A stretch of 18,836 nt of DNA, from the NCBI GenBank assembly GCA_046719715.1, contig JBDNCJ010000060.1, positions 1 through 18,836 on the forward strand. Direction: 5' to 3'. Position numbers and translations under genes: made by a program. Positions 14,701-18,836 of this stretch are shown one piece after another. The DNA is from JANWWM01 sp046719715. GTDB lineage: Bacteria > Bacteroidota > Chlorobiia > Chlorobiales > Thermochlorobacteraceae. Each line of letters begins with the position of its first letter. Position 1 is the first letter of the stretch. The notes below the pieces were generated by a model. It saw only the letters and a program-made list of their open reading frames with translations. It ran no database searches and was not told the origin of the DNA.

Positions 14701-15199
14701 GCGAAACGGCGGCGTCATTGCCAGTTATCAATCTGCATCCGCGCTTCAAGGGCAAGGCACAACCAATGCCGAAACCCGCTACACCTTTCTTGACGACGGC
14801 GTGCAACCCGGAACAACCTACACCTATCGCCTGCGCTCTTTTGATTTCAATGGAACGCTTCACGATTACCCCAACGAAGTAACGGTTCGCGTCGAGTCGG
14901 TTGTGCCGAAAGTTTATCGTTACGAACTGTCTCAAAACTATCCGAATCCGTTCAACCCAACAACTCAAATCAAGTATGAGTTGAAAGAAGCGGGCTTTGT
15001 GAATTTGAAAGTCTTTGATGCGCTTGGTCGGGAAGTGGCGATTTTGGTGAATGGACGGCAATCGGCTGGGGCGCAATCCGCAACCTTCAATGCGGCGGGC
15101 TTGGCAAGCGGCGTGTATTTCTACCGACTTGAAGCGCGCTCGTCTGGCTCGCAGGCAGGCGGGTTCAGCCAAACGAGGAAAATGATGCTCGTCAAATAA
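11759..15199 (+). CDS. Large secreted FG-GAP/VCBS repeat protein with T9SS sorting domain
   Basis: The 1146-residue protein starts with a signal peptide (residues 1-27, cleavage likely after SFA). Fourteen FG-GAP/VCBS-type repeats of about 49 residues follow (roughly 40-725), each built as VADVNLDGRPDILTAN ... VSVRLGDGLGGFSGTT. The DxNxDGxxD loop in each is a calcium-binding motif, so a calcium-stabilised beta-propeller or solenoid is expected (14 blades could form two 7-blade propellers). Next come a beta-rich region (about 725-945), a fibronectin-III-like segment (LPVTLSSFAGRAV...VELTWRTASETDNAGF, about 947-1050) and a T9SS type A domain (QNYPNPFNPTTQIKYEL ... GVYFYRLE). It should be exported by the Sec and type IX systems and attached to, or released from, the cell surface. 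The ligand is unknown; adhesion or carbohydrate binding is a guess from the family. It is monocistronic. Confidence 0.92.
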   Translation: MKKSIETAAQLFVVFFAFVLLAEKSFAQSFSAAPTVNVGLLPSSIVLADVNQDGQLDLLTANTNAASVSVRLGDGAGNFTGTTEISVGSSPVQLVVADVNRDGRLDVLTVNNASGTVSVRLGDGAGSFTGTTEVSAGGSNQQGLAVGDVNLDGSPDILMTNQFSSSVSVRLGDGTGGFSGTTEVSVLSAPQGVAVADLNLDGRPDLLATSLGSGAVSYRVGDGAGGFSGSTNYNVGGGGTLPRSVIIQDINLDGKPDILTSNLISNNVSVRVSNGVASFNPLVTFSMGTDPSYGLAVSDINLDGKPDILTANQGSNTVSFRLGNGLGGFGAEQTIAVGTSPRGIAMGDVNNDGRPDIVVTNSATNTVSVLLNTTSITLGPFGTATNVSTGASPQRAFVADVNLDGKPDLIVANASSNNVAVRLGDGLGGFSGTTDISVGTNPVSVFVADVNLDGRPDILTANTTSNNVSVRLGDGLGGFSGTTTVGVQTQPFTIFVADVNLDGRPDFLTANFAANTVSVRLGDGLGGFSGTTNIGVGNAPTGVFIADVNLDGRPDFLATNFGSNTVSVRLGDGLGGFSGTTNVSVGTNPISVFVADVNLDGKPDFVTANQAANTVSVRLGDGSGSFSGTTTVSVGTATRSVFVADVNLDGKPDLITANRGANSVSIRLGDGTGNFSGTTEISVGDQPLHVFVADVNLDGRPDIITANTGIGNGASVVLREALAIPDYTGVPSGISALTYNNVTFTSTGSMPTSTAVTVNGTLTLDGIVDLNGNIITVTNDVSSAVAGTGFLAGSGSLVRAFNGNNAYTFPYTQSGNNRTATVEFTSSAGTGTLTFSFFNTTPGNAGLPQTFVGQVINTVAPYFWQIDATGTPGTYTLSLSGENTAGVTNVSTLRIAKRPNSGSWSSTDAGTGSANTGTLAEPLVVQSGIVGFSEFAIGGAGVGDNPLPVTLSSFAGRAVASGVELTWRTASETDNAGFALLRNGGVIASYQSASALQGQGTTNAETRYTFLDDGVQPGTTYTYRLRSFDFNGTLHDYPNEVTVRVESVVPKVYRYELSQNYPNPFNPTTQIKYELKEAGFVNLKVFDALGREVAILVNGRQSAGAQSATFNAAGLASGVYFYRLEARSSGSQAGGFSQTRKMMLVK
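12956..13870 (+). repeat. In-gene tandem repeat with exact 147-nt period (FG-GAP repeats 8-14)
   Basis: The Asp codon opening the DVNLDG loop falls at 12956, 13103, 13250, 13397, 13544, 13691 and 13838: six steps of exactly 147 nt (49 codons). DNA between units is highly alike (for example GATGTGAATTTAGACGG and GGCTTCAGCGGCAC recur). Repeats 1-7 are more diverged and vary in length (about 48-52 codons), so the 3' block was amplified more recently or homogenised. Confidence 0.9.
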
Positions 15200-15211
15200 T
15201 GGGTAATGAGT

Positions 15212-15256
15212 AATGAGTAGTGAAGCCAGCATGGGATTGCTTCTTCACTATTCATT
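15212..15256. terminator. Inverted repeat just after the FG-GAP gene, possible terminator
   Basis: The 14-nt arms 15212-15225 and 15243-15256 pair with a single G-U wobble around a 17-nt loop, starting 12 bp after the stop codon at 15199. Only a weak T-rich run follows, so this is a 3'-end stabilising hairpin or weak terminator rather than a textbook one. The left arm is part of a GGGTAATGAGTAATGAG string that resembles a spread repeat. Confidence 0.45.
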
Positions 15257-15261
15257 GTTCC

Positions 15262-15314
15262 TTGCCCTCTCCCCGACGCACTCGCCTCAACACCGATTCC
15301 GAATCCCTCGTCTC
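15262..15314 (+). pseudogene. Diverged duplicate of the 3' end of ruvC
   Basis: This stretch aligns with ruvC bases 11461-11511: about 45 of 51 positions match, with one 2-nt insertion. Shared words include GACGCACTCG, CTCAACA and TTCCGAAT. The insertion breaks the ruvC frame and only the last ~17 codons before the ruvC tail are present, so it is a fragment, not a gene. It is in the same orientation as ruvC and, with the original, brackets the FG-GAP gene. Confidence 0.7.
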
Positions 15315-15419
15315 GAGAAGCCAAAAATTGGAAAGGATTTTTCGGGGCGAATCCGCATTTGATTCTCAATCCGTAGCGGTCAGTGAGAGACTTACGAAAG
15401 CGTGCTCATCGGTCATTTT

Positions 15420-15502
15420 TCACCGCTTGGGTTTTGATAGGTTGAGTCGCTGGGGCAGCAGCAGCGATTCCCGAGAAAATCCAACGCGGTGATTTTGTTT
15501 TT
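15420..15502 (+). terminator. Large hairpin followed by a T-tract (terminator, attenuator or structured RNA)
   Basis: TCACCGC plus TTGGGTTTT (15420-15435) pairs with AAAATCCAA (15476-15484) and GCGGTGA (15486-15492): 16 pairs with one G-U and one bulged C at 15485. Inside, GAGTCGCTG (15444-15452) pairs with CAGCGATTC (15462-15470), 9 pairs with one G-U, around a 9-nt loop. TTTTGTTTTT follows at once (15493-15502). The layout reads as an intrinsic terminator on the plus strand but is larger than usual. AGCGGT at 15375-15380 could pair with ACCGCT (15422-15427) and would then block the outer stem. The rest of the gene-free stretch 15200-15637 holds the ruvC fragment, the inverted repeat and the promoter listed separately; I see no coding gene in it. 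Confidence 0.6.
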
Positions 15503-15567
15503 CGACGCCTGTTTTTTCAGATTTTTTCAGATGTATTGACGGCACTCCCCCTCGCGCAAGCCTGTAT

Positions 15568-15596
15568 TTGATTGCATTCCCAGAAATGCGTATCAT
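15568..15596 (+). promoter_or_regulatory. Sigma70-like promoter for the Uma2 gene, with a dyad in its spacer
   Basis: TTGATT (15568-15573), a 17-nt spacer, and TATCAT (15591-15596) fit a sigma70-type promoter 41 bp before the ATG at 15638. The spacer contains GCATT (15574-15578) and AATGC (15585-15589), an inverted repeat a repressor could use. Transcription was not tested, and part of this phylum uses a different -33/-7 consensus. Confidence 0.4.
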
Positions 15597-15623
15597 CTTG
15601 CGATTCATTGCAAACACTAACTC

Positions 15624-15630
15624 GGAGGAG
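15624..15630 (+). promoter_or_regulatory. Strong Shine-Dalgarno deciding the Uma2 start
   Basis: GGAGGAG lies 7 nt before the ATG at 15638. This is the best ribosome binding site in the window. It favours this ATG over an upstream in-frame start at 15572, which would add 22 residues with no family similarity and would overlap the proposed promoter. Confidence 0.8.
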
Positions 15631-15637
15631 AACTCGT

Positions 15638-16357
15638 ATGACCACGCTTGCCGAACCGATTACCCAACAACCGCTGGAAAAACCCGCACCCAAACCCAAC
15701 CAACTTTTCCCGTCGGAGATTGAAGAAGTGCAGAGCCAAGAACACTTTGAAATCTGTGCAAGGTTTGTAACCACGCTTGTTGATTTGTTTATCAAAGACG
15801 AGAACGCCAACGTCGGCGGCGACCAAGCCTTTTATTGGAACAGCGAGGACGATAACGAGCGCGTCGTGCCTGATGCGTATCTCATTCGCAACGCGGGAAA
15901 AAATCCGCGCAAGTCGTGGAAACTGTGGGAAGAGCGCGCCGCTTTCCCAAACCTCTCGATTGAATTTGTCTTGGAAGTCTGGAGCGACGTCAACACGCTC
16001 TTGGAGCGCAACCGCAAACGGCGACGCTACGAACTCTTGGGCGTACGAGAATTTTTCGAACTCGACCGCGAAGGCGGCTTGGCAGGATTGCGCTTGATAG
16101 ACGGACACTATGAAGTCATTGAGCCAAACGACGCGAACCGATTGCAGAGCGACGCACTCGGCGCAGAGTTGGCGTTTGAAGACGGGCTACTGCGGTTGTA
16201 TCGCAACGGTAAACGGGTTCTGACTTTAGCGGAAGCACAAGCCGCGTTTGAAGCCGAACTCAATGCGGAACGACAACGCGCCGACGCAGAACGACAAGCC
16301 AAAGAAGCGGCACTGGCGGAACTCGAACAACTCAAAAAACAACTTGGAAAGTCGTAA
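15638..16357 (+). CDS. Uma2 family (DUF820) putative restriction endonuclease with coiled-coil tail
   Basis: Uma2 proteins have a PD-(D/E)xK nuclease fold and are abundant in cyanobacteria and some FCB bacteria; their targets are mostly unknown. In this 239-residue protein the motifs are NVGGDQAFYW, the PDAYL strand (D79), NLSIEFVLEVWS (E109 and E113, catalytic region), then ERNRKRRRYELLGVREFFELD, which is the family's hallmark helix and strand. Residues ~195-239 form a charged Ala/Glu/Arg/Gln-rich coiled coil (AEAQAAFEAELNAERQRADA and onward), likely for oligomerisation. The Pro-rich N-terminus is probably disordered. The gene has its own promoter and a strong ribosome binding site and is followed by an A/T-rich hairpin, so it is probably a single-gene unit. 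Confidence 0.88.
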   Translation: MTTLAEPITQQPLEKPAPKPNQLFPSEIEEVQSQEHFEICARFVTTLVDLFIKDENANVGGDQAFYWNSEDDNERVVPDAYLIRNAGKNPRKSWKLWEERAAFPNLSIEFVLEVWSDVNTLLERNRKRRRYELLGVREFFELDREGGLAGLRLIDGHYEVIEPNDANRLQSDALGAELAFEDGLLRLYRNGKRVLTLAEAQAAFEAELNAERQRADAERQAKEAALAELEQLKKQLGKS

Positions 16358-16417
16358 AGCCCTACAACGGCGGCGCGAAATCCCGCAACCCTCCCAAAGG
16401 CTTTCGTAACTCGCCGC

Positions 16418-16443
16418 AAAAAAATCTTGACGCAGATTTTTTT
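16418..16443 (+). terminator. A/T hairpin with T-tract after the Uma2 gene
   Basis: AAAAAAATCT (16418-16427) and AGATTTTTTT (16434-16443) form a perfect 10-bp stem around the loop TGACGC, ending in a T-run on either strand. It looks like a bidirectional intrinsic terminator, though low in G+C. The same bases also resemble the last codons of the PIN toxin genes downstream (TCTTGACGCxGATTTTT then GTAAGTTC), so it may be the degraded tail of a third toxin copy. Confidence 0.5.
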
Positions 16444-16476
16444 GTAAGTTCAAACAACTCAAACGTTGAAAAATTT

Positions 16477-16701
16477 ATGGCGACGATAACGATTGAAGTT
16501 CCCGACGATATTGCCGATAAATACAACCGCGCCTCCAGAGAAGAGCAAAAAAACATTGAGGCGTTATTCCGTGCCTACTTCAAAGCCCGTCATCAAAAAA
16601 ACGTGCAGGACTTGCAAAAACTCATGACTGAAATCGGCGAAGAAGCAACGCGGAACGGCTTGACACCCGAAATTTTAGAAAGCATCTTGAATGAAAAATG
16701 A
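16477..16701 (+). CDS. Antitoxin of the first antitoxin/PIN-toxin pair
   Basis: This 74-residue protein starts MATITIEVPDDIADKYNRAS, a short strand plus helix as in small ribbon-helix-helix/AbrB-sized antitoxins, and continues as charged helices (EEQKNIEALFRAYFKARHQK) ending ILESILNEK. It is clearly paralogous to the gene at 17139-17363, with the first ~20 residues and the last ten most alike. Its position, overlapping the PIN toxin start by 11 nt, identifies it as the antitoxin; such proteins wrap the toxin through the C-terminus and often repress their own operon. The leader shared with the second pair (GTAAGTTCAAACAACTCAAAC) holds the direct repeat CAAAC-AACT-CAAAC, a possible operator. 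The helix lacks a motif that would name a specific antitoxin family with certainty. Confidence 0.8.
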   Translation: MATITIEVPDDIADKYNRASREEQKNIEALFRAYFKARHQKNVQDLQKLMTEIGEEATRNGLTPEILESILNEK

Positions 16702-17110
16702 GCATCGCTTTGTCTTCGATGTCAATGTGATTGTGAGTGCGTTGCTCACGCCAACGGGAACAGCGCGACGCGCCCTCGATAAAGCGCAAGATGAATCAGT
16801 GGTCGTCGTCTCCGCCGCCGTTGCCGCCGAACTTCAAGATGTGCTAAACCGCGAAAAATTTAACCGATACGTTCCGCAAGCAAAGCGCGATGATTTTTAC
16901 AGACGATTCTTGGAGACTTCAACACTTATTTCTCCTACCGAAACCATCGAAGCATGCCGCGACCCTTCGGACAATAAGTATCTCGAACTCGCCGTCGCCG
17001 CCAACGCAAGCGCCATCGTGAGCGGCAACCCCGACTTGCTCGCGCTCAACCCCTTTCGCAACATTCCCGTTCTCTCGCCCAATGAATTTCTTGACGCTGA
17101 TTTTTCGTAA
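16691..17110 (+). CDS. PIN-domain toxin, first copy, with two acidic positions changed to Asn
   Basis: A 139-residue PIN protein of the COG1569-like 'putative toxin component' family. PIN toxins are Mg-dependent RNases that halt translation. It has RFVFDVNVIVSALL (D10), AAELQDVLNREKF (E47), ACRDPSDNKYLELA (D94) and IVSGNPDLL (D115). Compared with the second copy, position 95 is Asn rather than Asp and position 113 is Asn rather than Asp, and the family usually shows DPxDDK and [TS]GDxDLL at these places, so activity may be reduced or lost. It overlaps its antitoxin by 11 nt (stop and start within AATGAAAAATGA). Its last 52 residues are almost identical to those of the second toxin while the first 87 are much more diverged. 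Confidence 0.88.
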   Translation: MKNEHRFVFDVNVIVSALLTPTGTARRALDKAQDESVVVVSAAVAAELQDVLNREKFNRYVPQAKRDDFYRRFLETSTLISPTETIEACRDPSDNKYLELAVAANASAIVSGNPDLLALNPFRNIPVLSPNEFLDADFS

Positions 17111-17138
17111 GTTCAAACAACTCAAACTCTGAAAAATT

Positions 17139-17363
17139 ATGACGACGATAACGATTGAAGTTCCCGATGAACTCGCCGACAAATACAACCGCGCTCCCGA
17201 TGAAGAACGAAAACAATTGCAATTAAAACTTGCGTTTCTCTTCGAGCTTGAGCGTAAAAAAAACATTGAGCGATTGTTTTCCTCTATGCACGAGCTGAGC
17301 CAAGAAGCACAGCAAAGCGGATTAACGCTCGAAATTTTAGAAGACATTTTGAATGAGAAGTGA
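17139..17363 (+). CDS. Antitoxin of the second antitoxin/PIN-toxin pair
   Basis: A 74-residue paralogue of the gene at 16477, of identical length. It begins MTTITIEVPDELADKYNRAP and ends LEILEDILNEK; the middle (QLQLKLAFLFELERKKNIER) differs strongly from the first antitoxin, which would allow each to recognise only its own toxin. It is preceded by the same leader (GTAAGTTCAAACAACTCAAAC) that precedes the first pair, only 28 bp after the first toxin's stop, so both pairs may be on one transcript. It overlaps the next PIN gene by 11 nt. Confidence 0.8.
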   Translation: MTTITIEVPDELADKYNRAPDEERKQLQLKLAFLFELERKKNIERLFSSMHELSQEAQQSGLTLEILEDILNEK

Positions 17364-17772
17364 ACACCGTTTCGTCTTCGATGTCAATGTCGTTATCAGC
17401 GCGGCGATAGCCGAAAACAGTCGACCTGAGCAGTCTTTGAAAAAAGCGATACGCGCTGGAACGGTTGTCGTATCTGATTCCGTCGTCGATGAACTTGTTG
17501 AGGTTTTAAATCGCAAAAAATTTGACCGCTATCTGTCGCTGGAAAAACGCGCTGTGTTCCTGAAGAACTTTTTGAGCGTTGCAAAAGTCGTTACAGTGTC
17601 GGAACGCATTACGGCGTGCCGCGACCCTTCGGACGATAAGTATCTCGAACTCGCCGTCGCCGCCAACGCAAGCGCCATCGTGAGCGGCGACCCCGACTTG
17701 CTCGCGCTTAATCCCTTTCGCAACATTCCCGTTCTCTCGCCCAATGAATTTCTTGACGCGGATTTTTCGTAA
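17353..17772 (+). CDS. PIN-domain toxin, second copy, with intact acidic residues
   Basis: A 139-residue PIN toxin of the same family and length as the first copy. Key residues are D10 in RFVFDVNVVISAA, E47 in VVDELVEVLNRKKF, D94/D95 in CRDPSDDKYLELA and D113/D115 in VSGDPDLLALN, a full acidic set for an Mg-dependent RNase. The N-terminal 87 residues share perhaps half their positions with the first toxin; the last 52 differ at two positions only. The methyltransferase gene begins 27 bp downstream and its leader again starts GTAAGTTC, so the toxin's 3' boundary is part of the repeated unit. Confidence 0.9.
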   Translation: MRSEHRFVFDVNVVISAAIAENSRPEQSLKKAIRAGTVVVSDSVVDELVEVLNRKKFDRYLSLEKRAVFLKNFLSVAKVVTVSERITACRDPSDDKYLELAVAANASAIVSGDPDLLALNPFRNIPVLSPNEFLDADFS

Positions 17773-17799
17773 GTTCGACCAAAAAAACAACCACAACCC

Positions 17800-18836
17800 A
17801 TGACCGAACTGCTCTGGGACGGCAAATACGACGCCACAGGCAAAAAAGCCGCACCGCTCAAACTCCCGCTTCAATTCCAAACCGTCGAAATCATTAGCGA
17901 AAGCTCCGCCGACCGCCAAAAAAATCTCTTCGCGCCCAATCCCGATAACCGCAAACCATGGCGCAACAAACTTATCTGGGGCGATAAAAAATACGTCCTC
18001 CCCTCGCTCCTCCCCGAATTTGCTGGCAAAGTCAACCTCATCTACATCGACCCGCCCTTCGATACCGGCGCAGATTTCTCCTTTACCGCCCAAGTCGGCG
18101 ACGGCAACGAATTCGAAAAAGCACCCAACGCCGTCGAACTCAAAGCCTACCGCGATACTTGGGGACGCGGTCTCGATTCCTATCTCAAATGGTTCTATGA
18201 TACCGCCGTCCTGCTCCGCGACCTCTTGCACGACAACGGCTCGATTTACGTTCATCTCGATTGGCGATTGATTCACTACGTAAAAGTAGTGCTTGATGAA
18301 ATCTTTGGCTACGACAAATTCTTAAATGAAATCATCTGGCAGTCGGCTGTGGGCGATACTTCGGCGAAAAACAAAAAGTTTATCAAATCGCACGACAGCA
18401 TCTTGCTCTACACAAAAGGCGAGACTTGGACTTGGAACGACATTTTTCAGGAATACAGCGAAGCAAGCGAAAAGCTTTACAATCAAAGAGATGAAAAAGG
18501 AATCTATCAATTAGTTTCTGTTGATAATCCGGGCGGCGGCGGATACAGATATGACTTGGGTTTCGGCGAAAAAATGCCTAGCAATGGCTATCGTATGCCA
18601 AAGGAAACCGCATTAGAATGGCTTAACCAAAATATACTTGTGGTTGAAGCTGGAAAAACGCCTCGTCGAAAATCATACAAAAATGAGCAAGGTGTGAGGT
18701 GTAAAGACATTTGGACAGATATTTCAGGGTCATTTGCAAAAGTATATCCCACGCAAAAGCCCGAAGCGTTGTTGGAGCGCATCATCAAGGCGAGTTCGAA
18801 TGAAGGCGATTTGGTGTTGGATTGTTTTTGCGGGAG
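17800..18836 (+). CDS. Beta-class DNA methyltransferase, type III Mod-like (3' end outside window)
   Basis: The frame is open from the ATG at 17800 to the last base (345 codons). Catalytic motif IV, DPPF (D84-F87, in NLIYIDPPFDTGADFSF), is N-terminal. The AdoMet-binding motif I begins at the very end (VLDCFCG, residues 339-345) after YPTQKPEALLERII. That permuted order, IV before I, marks a beta-class N6-adenine or N4-cytosine methyltransferase, as in type III Mod subunits and related solitary or BREX-like enzymes. Other typical blocks are NKLIWGDKKYVLPSLL, SYLKWFYDTAVLLRDLL, GSIYVHLDWRLIHYVK and FLNEIIWQ. Between about 18300 and 18720 codons shift from C/G-ending to more A/T-ending, in the probable target recognition part. 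A res-type helicase gene might follow outside the window. The ATG has no clear Shine-Dalgarno. Confidence 0.9.
   Translation, partial: MTELLWDGKYDATGKKAAPLKLPLQFQTVEIISESSADRQKNLFAPNPDNRKPWRNKLIWGDKKYVLPSLLPEFAGKVNLIYIDPPFDTGADFSFTAQVGDGNEFEKAPNAVELKAYRDTWGRGLDSYLKWFYDTAVLLRDLLHDNGSIYVHLDWRLIHYVKVVLDEIFGYDKFLNEIIWQSAVGDTSAKNKKFIKSHDSILLYTKGETWTWNDIFQEYSEASEKLYNQRDEKGIYQLVSVDNPGGGGYRYDLGFGEKMPSNGYRMPKETALEWLNQNILVVEAGKTPRRKSYKNEQGVRCKDIWTDISGSFAKVYPTQKPEALLERIIKASSNEGDLVLDCFCG

Larger units (their letters stand above)
16425..17776 (+). repeat. Tandem duplication of an antitoxin/toxin module
   Basis: The word TCTTGACGCxGATTTTT...GTAAGTTC occurs at 16425, 17089 and 17751, i.e. 664 and 662 nt apart, and delimits two complete antitoxin-toxin units. 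Bases 16955-17114 and 17617-17776 (160 nt, covering toxin 3' ends) differ at only five positions, whereas toxin 5' halves and antitoxin middles are far more diverged. The shared leader and antitoxin starts (16445-16531 and 17106-17192) are also close. Confidence 0.88.

Noticed and set aside
14471..15232. 253-codon minus-strand open frame opposite the end of the FG-GAP gene
   Set aside because: It runs opposite the T9SS sorting domain and Fn3-like region, has no recognisable domain, and low-stop antisense frames are expected given the sense codon use.
15220..15492. 90-codon plus-strand open frame in the gene-free region
   Set aside because: It crosses the ruvC fragment and the large hairpin, has no ribosome binding site, and its translation resembles no protein family.
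15572..15637. Earlier start for the Uma2 gene
   Set aside because: It overlaps the proposed -10 region, lacks a ribosome binding site, and adds residues unlike the family; the GGAGGAG-backed ATG at 15638 is better.
17506..18276. 256-codon minus-strand open frame across toxin 2 and the methyltransferase
   Set aside because: It is opposite two well-supported genes; its translation is Gly/Val/Glu-rich antisense with no domain.

Overview
The window looks like chromosome from the Bacteroidota/Chlorobiota (FCB) group, most likely an Ignavibacteria-, Kapabacteria- or Chloroherpeton-like lineage. The main reason is that two secreted proteins end in the C-terminal type IX secretion (T9SS) sorting domain with the NYPNPFNPTT / NFPNPFNPST signature typical of that group. 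Base composition is moderate (near 45-50% G+C by eye, not computed). No rRNA, tRNA, CRISPR array, transposase or integrase was found.

Layout. (1) 1-3094: the tail of a SHOCT-domain protein, then an OLD-type ATPase/TOPRIM nuclease on the minus strand, divergent from a membrane-anchored protein with two RanBP2-type zinc fingers. (2) 3190-9222: a tightly packed plus-strand operon of AAA ATPase, DUF4276 (TOPRIM-like), two tandem DUF29 proteins, nuoF, a HerA-like ATPase and a small YvlD-type membrane protein. Gaps are 12 nt or less, or genes overlap. The first four genes look like a split OLD/PARIS-like defence cassette placed ahead of housekeeping genes. (3) 9223-11002: a convergent intergenic REP-like hairpin, then minus-strand genes for a T9SS-secreted protein with a CxCH motif and for prephenate dehydratase with a trimmed ACT domain. 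(4) 11022-15199: ruvC, starting only 19 bp from pheA in the opposite direction, and a 1146-residue secreted FG-GAP/VCBS repeat protein whose later repeats keep an exact 147-nt period. (5) 15200-15637: a gene-free stretch holding a diverged copy of the ruvC 3' end, a large hairpin followed by a T-tract, and a promoter and strong ribosome binding site for the next gene. (6) 15638-18836: accessory/defence genes: a Uma2-family nuclease with a coiled-coil tail, two tandem antitoxin/PIN-toxin pairs that arose by duplication, and the start of a beta-class DNA methyltransferase cut by the window end.

How the parts relate. Two ATPase-plus-TOPRIM systems (one fused, one split), a HerA ATPase, Uma2, two PIN toxin-antitoxin pairs and a DNA methyltransferase form a loose accessory belt threaded between core genes (nuoF, pheA, ruvC). 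The best candidates for something new are the AAA-DUF4276-DUF29-DUF29 cassette, the ruvC 3'-end repeat flanking the FG-GAP gene, the hairpin at 15420-15502, and the tandem PIN modules, whose 3' ends look recently homogenised while the first copy has lost two acidic residues. Families were assigned by reading the translations from memory; no database search was run.
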